A DNA stretch of 64,000 nucleotides from Clostridia bacterium. GTDB lineage: Bacteria > Bacillota > Clostridia > Oscillospirales > Acutalibacteraceae. Below, piece by piece: positions 41,179 through 50,076 of the stretch. A model generated the notes under the pieces. That model was not told the origin of the DNA and ran no database searches. It saw nothing but the letters and a program-made list of their open reading frames with translations. The stretch is from contig JAFWZR010000033.1 in NCBI GenBank assembly GCA_017522225.1, positions 122,893-186,892 of the forward strand, written 5' to 3'. Numbering within the stretch: the first letter of the stretch is position 1; each line of letters starts with the position of its first letter. The position numbers were made by a program, and so were the translations under genes.

Positions 41179-42336
41179 TTAAAAATCTATTTCTTTTGCT
41201 GCAACAACTGCAAAGCCCTGCGTTGCAGGAACAACGCGCAGACTGTCGGAATAAAATCCAATTCCCATTGTGTCTCCCTGAGCATAATCGATAACGCCGT
41301 TTCTGCGTGTACGTGTCATCAGGTGCTCAAGAGTCTTTTCACTTGCCGACTTATACTCTTCATTTTCGGTCAGTTCATACAAAACCGCAAAGCAATGGGC
41401 AAGCATAGCAGCCGCTGAGCTGTCTTCAAGAGAAGATGTAAAAAACATTCTGCCAAAAGAACCGTCACTTCGTTGATACGACTTGACCGCAGTCATAAAC
41501 TCAATACAGTATTTAAGAAGCATAACCTTTTCAATGTTATAAGTTTTGCTTTCCATAAGAGTCCTGAGACTGTCTGTTATACCAAGTGCCCACCATGCAC
41601 AGCCTCTGCCCCAACCGTATATCCCGAGCGGTGCACCCGTTTTGACATTAAAACAATGGCATGGCATACGCGTATCTTTATCAAAGCCGTGCTTTCGGTA
41701 TTCTTTAATCTGTGCAAGTGCAACATCAACAAACTCAGGCTTATTATAAACCAATGCATATTTTATAAGAAACGGACAAATCATCCCGATCGTATCGACA
41801 AAGCGGACATTTTTGACATTCGTATTATACGGTACTGTTCCAAACTCATCGTAAAGCTCGTAAAGATAATCTGCAACATAATCCATAGCAGGACGAATTC
41901 TTTTGTTATCAATTGTCTTGTTACACAGCATCTCATACGCTAGCATTGCACAATCGATTTTTTTGGGTGGAACTATCCATTCACCGCTTTCATTAATATA
42001 TCTTTCAAAAAGTGCAAATGCACCTTCCTCACCGTTTTCTGTAGCTCCTGCAGCTTTAAGTACTGCAGCATCCTGCCAATATGCGGTTGAATCGATTTTT
42101 TTAAAATTCTTGATCAGTGTTACAAGCTTAAACTTCTTGTTTTCGTTAACAGGCAACTCGGGCGTACCTGACTCGAGCCATCTGTCAATCACACCGTGTG
42201 TTGCTACGAGCCATGCTTCTCTGTCGACTATCGAGCCGATTTTTATTCTGCCCAACCAATTAAGAAAGATATCCAGATAATCAAACCCAAGAATTATAAG
42301 TGCAATCAGAAGCACTATGATTATTAAAACAGTCAT
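41179..42336 (-). CDS. Membrane-anchored GH88/GH105-like unsaturated-uronyl hydrolase
   Basis: 385 residues. One N-terminal helix (about 2-24) anchors an alpha/alpha-barrel, predicted outside the cell. NVRFVDTIGMICPFLIKYAL gives the catalytic-type Asp181, IYGWGRGCAWWALGITDSL (near 240) and QRSDGSFGRMFF follow as in YteR/GH88 proteins. These hydrolyse the unsaturated uronic acid left by polysaccharide lyases. Within an exopolysaccharide operon it would trim or release the polymer, which would then have to contain uronic acid or be lyase-cut. No lyase is in the operon. AAAGGA ribosome site; 24 bases separate it from the phosphatase gene. Confidence 0.82.
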   Translation of the reverse strand: MTVLIIIVLLIALIILGFDYLDIFLNWLGRIKIGSIVDREAWLVATHGVIDRWLESGTPELPVNENKKFKLVTLIKNFKKIDSTAYWQDAAVLKAAGATENGEEGAFALFERYINESGEWIVPPKKIDCAMLAYEMLCNKTIDNKRIRPAMDYVADYLYELYDEFGTVPYNTNVKNVRFVDTIGMICPFLIKYALVYNKPEFVDVALAQIKEYRKHGFDKDTRMPCHCFNVKTGAPLGIYGWGRGCAWWALGITDSLRTLMESKTYNIEKVMLLKYCIEFMTAVKSYQRSDGSFGRMFFTSSLEDSSAAAMLAHCFAVLYELTENEEYKSASEKTLEHLMTRTRRNGVIDYAQGDTMGIGFYSDSLRVVPATQGFAVVAAKEIDF

Positions 42337-42349
42337 TGTGTTTTTCCTT

Positions 42350-43531
42350 TCAGTTTATCAGTCCGTAAAGCTTTTCAATTTCCTCTTCATTGCCTGTTTT
42401 TTCCATTGAAAGATTTTCGGAAAGCCGAGCCCGTAATGCCGCATCTTCAATCAGTCTTTCAATTTTATCCGCTATGTCCGTTACATTCATTTCACAGACA
42501 AGACCGTTTACACCGTCAGTTATCTGATCGGCAACCGTTGTAAAATTAGTTGTAACAATCGGTTTGTTAAGGCACTTTGCCTCATCAATCGCAATTGATT
42601 TTCCCTCGAAGCGTGACGGCTGAACATAAATATCACAGCCTGCAATATACGGATACGGGTTTGAGCGTTCACCAAGAAGAATGAATTCATTTTCAAGGGC
42701 AAGCTCTTTTATCAATTTTTCGATTTCGGCTTTAAGCTCCCCTGTACCTATGTGGTACCAATTAACTTCTTGACCGCGGTTTTTAAGCTCTGCACAAGCC
42801 TTCACTGCAAGGTCAATTGCCTTTTGGGGAGCAAATCTGCCAACAGTTGTAATAATAGTTTTGTTTTTACCCTTATATGGAGACTCGTCCTGTGAATACT
42901 TCTTTAAAATACCGGGACTTGTAATATTTTCAATGACAATAAACTTTTCTTTAAGTTCACCAAATTCATCCAAAAGACTTTCGAGACACACCTGTGATAC
43001 TGTTACAACCTTATCGCATTTTCTGAAAATCTTACGATTTTTTTCTTTGTCCAAGCCAAGCTTTTTAAAATCGTTATGCACATAGCAGATTTTTTTCTTT
43101 GCGCAAACATCATCTGCAACAAAATAGCTTGCATTGCCTTCAAGATATCCGATTGCACAGTCATATTCGGTATTCAGAACAGGCAATTGTTTTTTTAACA
43201 AGGACCACATTTTTTCTTCGCGTTTATATGCATCAGCCTCTTTGACGCACTGAGCATATCTGATACGGTCAATAACAGAAAAAAGCTTTCCTTTTTTCAT
43301 AAAATACTTAAGTGTCGACTTTATGTCACCGTCAAATACTTCATAATCTTCTGTTTCTTTTATAACATTAACCTCTTGTGGAATTTTGTCAAAGAAAAGT
43401 CCGTCCCGTCTGAAGGACAGTAAATCCACATCATATTTTTCATAATCAAAAAGTGACAACAGCGTAATAAGACTTTTTTCTGCACCGCCACTGCGAAGTG
43501 ACGGAATAACAAACAGAATTTTCTTTTTCAC
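42350..43531 (-). CDS. GT4-family glycosyltransferase
   Basis: 393 residues, GT-B fold. N-terminal LFVIPSLRSGGAEKSLITLL is the acceptor domain start; TVGRFAPQKAIDLAVKA opens the donor domain; PSRFEGKSIAIDEAKCLNKP is the GT4 EX7E nucleotide-sugar motif. Transfers a sugar to the growing lipid-linked repeat unit on the cytoplasmic face. Start is GTG 43531 after AGAGGTGAT. Fourteen bases lie between it and the pyruvyl transferase gene upstream. Confidence 0.92.
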   Translation of the reverse strand: MKKKILFVIPSLRSGGAEKSLITLLSLFDYEKYDVDLLSFRRDGLFFDKIPQEVNVIKETEDYEVFDGDIKSTLKYFMKKGKLFSVIDRIRYAQCVKEADAYKREEKMWSLLKKQLPVLNTEYDCAIGYLEGNASYFVADDVCAKKKICYVHNDFKKLGLDKEKNRKIFRKCDKVVTVSQVCLESLLDEFGELKEKFIVIENITSPGILKKYSQDESPYKGKNKTIITTVGRFAPQKAIDLAVKACAELKNRGQEVNWYHIGTGELKAEIEKLIKELALENEFILLGERSNPYPYIAGCDIYVQPSRFEGKSIAIDEAKCLNKPIVTTNFTTVADQITDGVNGLVCEMNVTDIADKIERLIEDAALRARLSENLSMEKTGNEEEIEKLYGLIN

Positions 43532-43545
43532 GCTATCACCTCTTT

Positions 43546-44694
43546 TTAAAGTTTTGTAAGCTTATCACCCATCTGCATCGCATTGCGAAGATACAGCGGG
43601 ATTTTTTGCATAAGAGTTTCTTTTATTTCCGACTCTTTGTCAAGTAGTGTGTTAAAGGCCTCGATTACAGGATATGCACTTTTGAGAGTACGTGAATTAA
43701 CTACACACAACTCCTCACCGAAAAGGTCTTTTGCAAGGCCTCTTGACTTAACACTGTAACCCAACACTGCCGTTGGAACACCGCTTGAATATGCAGCAAT
43801 GGTTGCATGCGTTCTTGCTCCGATAAAAAATCTTGTATTGGCAATATAACCCTTGTACTGCTTGGCATTCAGATTATCGGGCAAAATTTCAAGCCTGCCG
43901 CTATCCTTGAATACATTGTAAAAGTCAAGCATATACTCATAATCGTTGTTTCCTTTTTCAACAACGTGAGGAATGAGCAGAATTTTAAGTGTTGTATTAT
44001 CAAGAATATACTTGATAAAATCCTTTGTAATCTGTGTTATCCGGGGATTGTATCCCTCTACTAAAGGACTGACATTAAGGCCGAGGGTGTTATCCTTGTT
44101 AAAGCCGGCAATAGCCTCGATCTCATCTCTCTCCATACAAAAAGCAGGATCGGGATTAAAGAAAATATTTGCATTCGCATTCTTGCTTTTAAGCAAATCA
44201 TAAGTCAAGGTTTCTCTTGTGAAAATCGCATCAAAATCTGCAAGGCTTTGAAGCTTCTGCTCATTCAGGTCCTCTTCACCTATTGATGCGCCCCATAGAA
44301 CAACTTTTTTACCTGATTTTTTCAGTTCTTTCGTCAGCACCTGGATACCTTGATTATCTCCGTAGCAATATGTATCTCCGCCTATTGAAAGACATATGTC
44401 ACAGTCCTGTGCCTGTTCAACAATTCCGGAATACATCTTTCTGAGTGCATACTCTTCGGAGCCACGTGCTTTAACATTAAAGGCCGATATCAATTTTTCA
44501 AAAGATGTAAGTTCTCGAGTTGCAAACACTCTTTTCTCAACATCCTGAATCACGGCATCAGTTTCAGGAGCATACGAAGAAAGCACAAAACACGCGCTGC
44601 TGTCAGCATTACTTATTATATTGACCGTTCCTCTGACAATTGCTTCGCAACCGTGATTAAAACTGCCGACATGATTAAACAAAAAATACTTCAT
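43546..44694 (-). CDS. Polysaccharide pyruvyl transferase family protein
   Basis: About 382 residues of the CsaB/EpsO type. N-terminal FNHVGSFNHGCEAIVRGTVN, the middle IGGDTYCYGDNQGI, and ARTHATIAAYSSGVPTAVLGYSVKSRG near 300 are family signatures. It would add pyruvate ketals from PEP to sugars of the polymer, giving negative charge. ATG 44694 is preferred; the GTG at 44703 lies in the AGGTGAG ribosome site, which itself overlaps the epsG-like stop. Confidence 0.9.
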   Translation of the reverse strand: MKYFLFNHVGSFNHGCEAIVRGTVNIISNADSSACFVLSSYAPETDAVIQDVEKRVFATRELTSFEKLISAFNVKARGSEEYALRKMYSGIVEQAQDCDICLSIGGDTYCYGDNQGIQVLTKELKKSGKKVVLWGASIGEEDLNEQKLQSLADFDAIFTRETLTYDLLKSKNANANIFFNPDPAFCMERDEIEAIAGFNKDNTLGLNVSPLVEGYNPRITQITKDFIKYILDNTTLKILLIPHVVEKGNNDYEYMLDFYNVFKDSGRLEILPDNLNAKQYKGYIANTRFFIGARTHATIAAYSSGVPTAVLGYSVKSRGLAKDLFGEELCVVNSRTLKSAYPVIEAFNTLLDKESEIKETLMQKIPLYLRNAMQMGDKLTKL

Positions 44695-44699
44695 AAAAC

Positions 44700-45845
44700 T
44701 CACCTGAAAAGCTTTCTGCCCGGAAGGAAGTAATCGGATTCATACGCAGCAATCATATGCGAATCCATACGGAAACACATATAATAGATAATTATCGACA
44801 AAAAGACCACAAGGGTTCTGTCTTTTGGCTTTACGGCATAGTTAACTACCCAGACAGTAAAGATTATAAAATATATCGAAAGATAGATTGAAAGTCGGGC
44901 AAAGATCCAGTTATACATTGCAATAATATTAATGGCGGCTGTAATAAAGGCTGTATTAGTCAATATATCTCCGATATGTCCCATCATCCTGAGTCTTTCT
45001 TTGTTAAAATAAGCAATTGCAATCGGATATATAATAAACATTACACGGAAAAGGCTGCTTCCGCCCTCTTGTCCGCTCGTAAACCATCCGTTTTCAGAAT
45101 AATTTGAAAAGCTTGTCTGCTCAAGTGCTGATAAAAAAGATGGCAGAATAGCATCAAAAATCACAACTCCCACCATACTTCCCAGTATAATCAGATATGA
45201 ACTCAACTGCCATGACCGGCGGCGTACAACAAAATACAACGGAATCAGTATCATCGCGCTGTTATGCATACAGTACGCCAACAAAACTATAACGGCATAC
45301 TTTATAAAATCACTCTTTTTCATTGAGAAAAGATATTTTGTTCCCAACAAAAATATCGAGGTTGCCATATACTGTCTCATACCGTTCATTGTACCGCCCA
45401 GATAGCCAAAAGCAACAAACATAAAAATTGCCATTTCAAAACGCGGACAATATTTATAAAGAATAATCAGGGGGATCGGAATGGAGAAAACTGCAGCAAA
45501 CGCAATAAGCCACTGAGGATCATCGGTTATATTTCGTATAATGTTCTGAAAAAATCCGAACATATATCCAAAAAACAAGTCAGCGTTCACCGGATTTTCA
45601 TCAGGCATCAGTTTGAACGCATGTGCATAAAAAAAGGTATCACCTACATTTTTTCTGCAGGCTGCAAATACCGTAAAAAATACTATAGGCAGAATCACGG
45701 CAACCGGATTGGGCAATGGCTGACCGAGGCCTCCGGGACGTCGGAGAGGTGCGCGACGGCAAGCTACTGCTACGAGACACATTATTATAGTCGCTACCCA
45801 TATTACTTTTTCGTAAAAGTCGAATTGAAAATAATACTTAATCAT
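44700..45845 (-). CDS. EpsG-family polysaccharide polymerase
   Basis: 381 residues with about ten membrane helices. The region ACRKNVGDTFFYAHAFKLMP and later GYLGGTMNGMRQYMATSIFL with the Arg-Gln pair are EpsG/Wzy-like signatures (Wzy polymerase of the EpsG family). It would join repeat units outside the membrane. Residues 28-47 (CRRAPLRRPGGLGQPLPNPV) form a very basic, G+C-rich loop unlike the rest of the gene. GAGGA ribosome site. Confidence 0.88.
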   Translation of the reverse strand: MIKYYFQFDFYEKVIWVATIIMCLVAVACRRAPLRRPGGLGQPLPNPVAVILPIVFFTVFAACRKNVGDTFFYAHAFKLMPDENPVNADLFFGYMFGFFQNIIRNITDDPQWLIAFAAVFSIPIPLIILYKYCPRFEMAIFMFVAFGYLGGTMNGMRQYMATSIFLLGTKYLFSMKKSDFIKYAVIVLLAYCMHNSAMILIPLYFVVRRRSWQLSSYLIILGSMVGVVIFDAILPSFLSALEQTSFSNYSENGWFTSGQEGGSSLFRVMFIIYPIAIAYFNKERLRMMGHIGDILTNTAFITAAINIIAMYNWIFARLSIYLSIYFIIFTVWVVNYAVKPKDRTLVVFLSIIIYYMCFRMDSHMIAAYESDYFLPGRKLFR

Positions 45846-45855
45846 AAAATCCTCA

Positions 45856-46968
45856 TTATGTGTATTGATTGTAAACCTGCGTCAACTCCGCAAGCACACT
45901 TTCCTTTGAGTACGGTTTAACAAGTTTAATTGCATTCTCTGAAAGTCTGCTGTAAAGACTGTCATCATCCAAAATCATCTTTATTTTTTCTGCCATAGCC
46001 TCGTGGTCATTCACTTTTATCACATAGCCATTCTCACCGTTTACACCGAGGACACGGTGACCTCTGTTGTCAGAAAGAACAACGGGTAATCCGCAGGCAA
46101 GCGCTTCCATAACATTTACCGGCAGACCTTCACGGTAGCTGGAGCCCACAGCAATATCGCTGATATGAAGAAGATCATTGATATCTTCACGGTGTCCGAG
46201 AAAATCAACCTTATCCTCAACACCGAGCTCTTTTGCAAGACGCACATATTCACCGTTAAAATTATCTGCACCTGCAATAATTAACCTTACATCATCACGC
46301 TTATGGCTGACACTCTCGAGTGCACGTATAAGCATAGCCTGATTCTTATTTGCATTCATCTCTGCAACATAAATCAGCAGCTTTTCGTCCGAGGAATATC
46401 CCAGCTTCTGACGCAAGGCCATTTTTTCTTCATATGAGACAGGAAAATATCTGTCGCTGTTATAGCCGACACCGTTTACTTTTCTTATATCCTTAACGGG
46501 AAGCCGCTTTTTAGCACAGCTATAGTCCTCTTCATTTATAGTAATAAGACAATCCGTAAAAAACGACATCACAAACTCAATCGGATAAAACACCAGCCAA
46601 TTCAGCATCGGTGCACCCTGATAAAAATGGAAACCGTGAGCGGTATACAAAATCTTTGTGCCGTGCTTTCTCTGAGAAGCAGCAGCAAGCCGTGCAAGAA
46701 TACCACCCATCGGAGTATGACAGTGTATGATGTCATATTGATTATCTTTTATAATTTCCTTAAGCTTTTTATATGCCTGAATATTTTCTTTGTCAGCAGG
46801 CGAACGTCTTATCGGAATTTCATATCTGTTATCACAAAAAGGAAGCTCCACGTCACCGTGACTCGCAACATCGACCTGCCAGCCAAGCTCCTTGAACATC
46901 CTGAGATACGGCAAGTGGAAGTAATAAAAATGCTCTGTAATTGTTGCAACATAGAGTATTTTTTTCAT
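45856..46968 (-). CDS. GT4-family glycosyltransferase, EpsD/WcaA-like
   Basis: 370 residues, GT-B. VATITEHFYYFHLPYLRMF then VDVASHGD at the N-terminus, HCHTPMGGILARLAA and ILYTAHGFHFYQGAP are the EpsD-type acceptor-domain motifs; SSYREGLPVNVMEALACGLP (near 290) is the nucleotide-sugar EX7E motif. Probably adds the second sugar after the initiating transferase. ATGA overlap with the gene upstream indicates coupled translation. Confidence 0.93.
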   Translation of the reverse strand: MKKILYVATITEHFYYFHLPYLRMFKELGWQVDVASHGDVELPFCDNRYEIPIRRSPADKENIQAYKKLKEIIKDNQYDIIHCHTPMGGILARLAAASQRKHGTKILYTAHGFHFYQGAPMLNWLVFYPIEFVMSFFTDCLITINEEDYSCAKKRLPVKDIRKVNGVGYNSDRYFPVSYEEKMALRQKLGYSSDEKLLIYVAEMNANKNQAMLIRALESVSHKRDDVRLIIAGADNFNGEYVRLAKELGVEDKVDFLGHREDINDLLHISDIAVGSSYREGLPVNVMEALACGLPVVLSDNRGHRVLGVNGENGYVIKVNDHEAMAEKIKMILDDDSLYSRLSENAIKLVKPYSKESVLAELTQVYNQYT

Positions 46969-47585
46969 TGAGCCACTTCCTCTTTTGTTCCGGTGAATTT
47001 TTCCATTGTGTTGTCTGCAGCACTGTTAATGCCGTCCTGCTTTAAAACATTAGTAATAGTTTTAAAGAAAATATGTATATCTGTTTTCAGACTCAGACTG
47101 TCGACATACTCAACATCGAGTCTGAATTTTTCTTCCCACGAAATAGCGTTTCTGCCGTTTACCTGTGCAAGACCGGATATTCCCGGTCTTACCTCGTGGC
47201 GACGCTTCTGCTGTGCGTTATACAGGGGCAGATATTCCACAAGCAACGGTCTGGGGCCGATAAAGCTCATATCACCCTTGAGTATGTTTATCAGCTGTGG
47301 CAGCTCGTCCACGCTCGTTTTTCTTAAAAAGCTACCGATCTTAGACATTCTTTCAAAATCGGCAAGCTCTCTGCCATCGGCATCGTGAGTGCGGACAGAC
47401 ATTGTTCTGAACTTATAAACCGTAAATATTTTTTCATTCATACCCGGTCTTTGCTGTTTAAAAAGAACGGGACCATCACGGTTGATTTTAATGAGTATTG
47501 CCGCCGCAACCATAAGCGGAGAAAGGAAAATCAACATCGCAAGGGCAAGACCAAAGTCTGCCACCCTTTTGAATATTCTGTACAT
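46965..47585 (-). CDS. Undecaprenyl-phosphate sugar phosphotransferase (initiating transferase)
   Basis: 206 residues, the short membrane phosphoglycosyl transferase type (EpsL/PglC-like). An N-terminal re-entrant hydrophobic segment (about 8-32), KINRDGPVLFKQQRPGMNEK, YKFRTMSV, the catalytic Asp-Glu in SVDELPQLINILKGDMSFIGPRP (split here: VDELPQL, GDMSFIGPRPLL), and PGISGLAQVNGRN. It starts each repeat unit by placing a sugar phosphate on the lipid carrier. Second gene of the operon, 20 bases after the dehydratase. Confidence 0.95.
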   Translation of the reverse strand: MYRIFKRVADFGLALAMLIFLSPLMVAAAILIKINRDGPVLFKQQRPGMNEKIFTVYKFRTMSVRTHDADGRELADFERMSKIGSFLRKTSVDELPQLINILKGDMSFIGPRPLLVEYLPLYNAQQKRRHEVRPGISGLAQVNGRNAISWEEKFRLDVEYVDSLSLKTDIHIFFKTITNVLKQDGINSAADNTMEKFTGTKEEVAQ

Positions 47586-47605
47586 TATAATCCCTCTCAG
47601 ATAAA

Positions 47606-49513
47606 TTAATGAACAATGCCGTGAGACTGCTGCTCAACATAATTCGGAACAAGCTCTTTAAGGATATTTCTTATATCACACTCTTCGGCATTTTTAAGCT
47701 CCTCAAGCTTTTTCTCAAAAAATCCGTCATCCATTTCAAGCGGTTTAGTAACAAAAATTTTGTTGTTTGCAGTCATTCTGCGTTCGTTACTCTCCTCTTC
47801 AAGCACGAGCTCCTCATAGAGCTTTTCGCCCGGACGAAGGCCTGAGAACTGAATATCAATTTCTGAATACGGCTTATATCCCGAAAGTCTGATAAGATTT
47901 TCTGCAAGTGAAAGAATCTTGACAGGCTCACCCATATCAAGAACAAATACCTCGCCGCCGTTCGCAAGACCGCCTGCCTGTGCAACAAGCTGCGAAGCCT
48001 CGGGAATAGTCATAAAGTAGCGTGTAATTTCGGGGTGTGTAACAGTAACCGGGCCGCCCTCTTTTATCTGCTCGGTGAAAATCGGAATAACACTTCCGCT
48101 TGAGCCGAGAACATTGCCGAAACGAACTGCCGCAAACATAGTACTGCCATTACATTTGCGTTGAAAATACTGAATAACCATCTCTGTAACGCGCTTGGTT
48201 GCACCCATAACATTCGCAGGGTTAACAGCCTTATCTGTTGAAATGCTTACAAAACGCCTGACACCGAAGTCAACTGCAGTTTTAGCAAGATTATATGTGC
48301 CAAAAACATTGTTTTTAACAGCCTCCTTCGGGCTGTCCTCCATAAGCGGAACATGCTTGTGGGCAGCTGCGTGAAAAACTACTGTCGGTCTGAACTCGGC
48401 AAAAACCTCTCTGAGTCTGTCCTCATCACGGATTGAGCCTATACGGATATGTATCTCCGGCTTTTCTTTATTGTGCGAATCAAGCTGACATTTGAGAAGA
48501 TATGCATTGTTCTCGTAAATATCAAAAATAACAATTTTTTCAGGATTATACTTTGAAATCTGACGGCAAAGCTCACTACCGATTGATCCGCCGCCGCCCG
48601 TTACAAGAATTGTCTGATTTGTAATATACTTACATACCTCAGTATCAAGCTTAACCTCAGGACGAGCAAGCAGGTCAGAAATGTTAACATCACGGAGTCG
48701 CTTGACATCAACGCCCTCTTCCATTTCGAGAATACTGGGTGAGGTTTTGAGCTTACAGCCTGTTTCGACCGCTATACGCATAATTTCCGTCTGTCTTTCC
48801 ACTGCAATGGAAGGCAGGCACATAATAATTGTGTCCACATCATACTTTTTAGCAATTTCAGGAATATCTGAACAGTTACCTTTAACGGGAACACCGCGCA
48901 ATCTTTTACCGATTTTTGCAGGATTATCGTCAACCGCAACAACAGGCTTACCTCTCGAATAATTACCTGCTGCAAGCTCACTGATGATAATCATACCCAT
49001 ATCGCCTGCACCGACAATCATAATCCTGTCGACCTTTTTATGTCTCGGGAATCTTCTGTTCCAGATATAACGTCTTATAAGTCTGTAGGAAAGTCTCATT
49101 CCGCCAACCAAAGCGATAGCAATCACTGTACCCATCACATATGTATAGGCGCTCAAGCAGCCTCTCGGAATCTCAGACATCGTAAATCCGAACTTTGCCA
49201 TTGAAATATCAATTGCCACACTGGAAAGAGCACCTATAGATACAGCCGCAACTATATTCGCAAGCTCTCTGATGCCGGCATACTCCCACATACTTGCATA
49301 AACACGGAAAGCATTAAGAAGCAAAAGGAAAACTAAGGTCACAGGGATAGATCTCTCAACAAAAATCTGTGACCAGACCTCGGGACTTGCTTCCTTATAA
49401 ACAAAGTGAACAGAAATCTGTGCCAAAAAATATGCAAGATTAACGGCAACAACGTCATAAGCTGCCATAAGAACCTTTTTGGTCAACATATCCTTCCAGT
49501 TTATACGTCTCAT
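47606..49513 (-). CDS. EpsC/CapD-like nucleotide-sugar 4,6-dehydratase
   Basis: 635 residues. Four membrane helices in the first 150 residues, a first Rossmann domain with MIVGAGDMGMIIISELA (about 167-183), and a second with TILVTGGGGSIGSELCRQIS (about 307-326). SISTDKAVNPANVMGATKR holds the Ser-x-x-Lys catalytic region; family members use Met/Tyr-xxx-Lys. Converts UDP-GlcNAc to the 4-keto-6-deoxy sugar used for bacillosamine- or fucosamine-like residues. First gene of the operon. GGAGGG ribosome site. Confidence 0.95.
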   Translation of the reverse strand: MRRINWKDMLTKKVLMAAYDVVAVNLAYFLAQISVHFVYKEASPEVWSQIFVERSIPVTLVFLLLLNAFRVYASMWEYAGIRELANIVAAVSIGALSSVAIDISMAKFGFTMSEIPRGCLSAYTYVMGTVIAIALVGGMRLSYRLIRRYIWNRRFPRHKKVDRIMIVGAGDMGMIIISELAAGNYSRGKPVVAVDDNPAKIGKRLRGVPVKGNCSDIPEIAKKYDVDTIIMCLPSIAVERQTEIMRIAVETGCKLKTSPSILEMEEGVDVKRLRDVNISDLLARPEVKLDTEVCKYITNQTILVTGGGGSIGSELCRQISKYNPEKIVIFDIYENNAYLLKCQLDSHNKEKPEIHIRIGSIRDEDRLREVFAEFRPTVVFHAAAHKHVPLMEDSPKEAVKNNVFGTYNLAKTAVDFGVRRFVSISTDKAVNPANVMGATKRVTEMVIQYFQRKCNGSTMFAAVRFGNVLGSSGSVIPIFTEQIKEGGPVTVTHPEITRYFMTIPEASQLVAQAGGLANGGEVFVLDMGEPVKILSLAENLIRLSGYKPYSEIDIQFSGLRPGEKLYEELVLEEESNERRMTANNKIFVTKPLEMDDGFFEKKLEELKNAEECDIRNILKELVPNYVEQQSHGIVH

Positions 49514-49593
49514 TTTTCACCCTCCGTTATGTATATAACATAAAAACGCACAAAAGGTCATACTACCCCAATTAAGCATAATAAGATAAGTAT

Positions 49594-49622
49594 ATTTTAA
49601 TACACGACTGAATAAAAGTCAA
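49594..49622 (-). promoter_or_regulatory. Promoter of the exopolysaccharide operon
   Basis: Minus strand TTGACT, 17-base spacer, TAAAAT, about 80 bases upstream of ATG 49513. No internal terminator was seen down to 38634, so one transcript of about 11 kb is likely. Confidence 0.75.
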
Positions 49623-49711
49623 GTAAACAGCCAATTCACAAGGGTTTAATATATTGACATAAAAGCAAAAATATGGTAATTTTTTTAAAAAGCAGATAAG
49701 GAGTTTTGATT

Positions 49712-50023
49712 ATGATAGGTCTTGGCACATGGGAAGCACCGATTAACACAATGTTGTTCAGAGGTACAGGCAGAGTTACAATCAGCGACGTTAACGGCGA
49801 GTACGATTTCAAGTTTGAGCTTGTCGGCGAGAATCTTCCGAAAATCACAGTTAAGGATATTGAAGAAGACGATGACACACTCACAGCAATCGGTGAATGT
49901 GAAGCATTTCCGGGAAAAGAAATTCCTGTTTCCGTAACATTTGACGATGACACTTTCGTCTGCACGGTCAAGCTCCCCTTCGTAGGCAAAATCAAGCTTA
50001 GCGGAAATAAAATTGCAGACTGA
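49712..50023 (+). CDS. Small soluble beta-rich hypothetical protein
   Basis: 103 residues from ATG 49712, with AAGGAG nine bases upstream. Acidic, with alternating hydrophobic residues as in a small beta-barrel (for example TGRVTISDVNGEYDFKFELV) and a lipocalin-like layout. No signal peptide, no Cys. Family unknown to me. Divergent from the exopolysaccharide operon and alone before a terminator. Confidence 0.75.
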   Translation: MIGLGTWEAPINTMLFRGTGRVTISDVNGEYDFKFELVGENLPKITVKDIEEDDDTLTAIGECEAFPGKEIPVSVTFDDDTFVCTVKLPFVGKIKLSGNKIAD

Positions 50024-50034
50024 TAAAACAAATT

Positions 50035-50076
50035 AACGGCCCGATTCTATGAATCGAGCCGTTGCTTTTTATTTAT
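50035..50076. terminator. Terminator between the 103-residue gene and the beta-helix gene
   Basis: ACGGCCCGATTC/GAATCGAGCCGT around TAT (one mismatch) followed by TGCTTTTTATTT. Confidence 0.85.
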
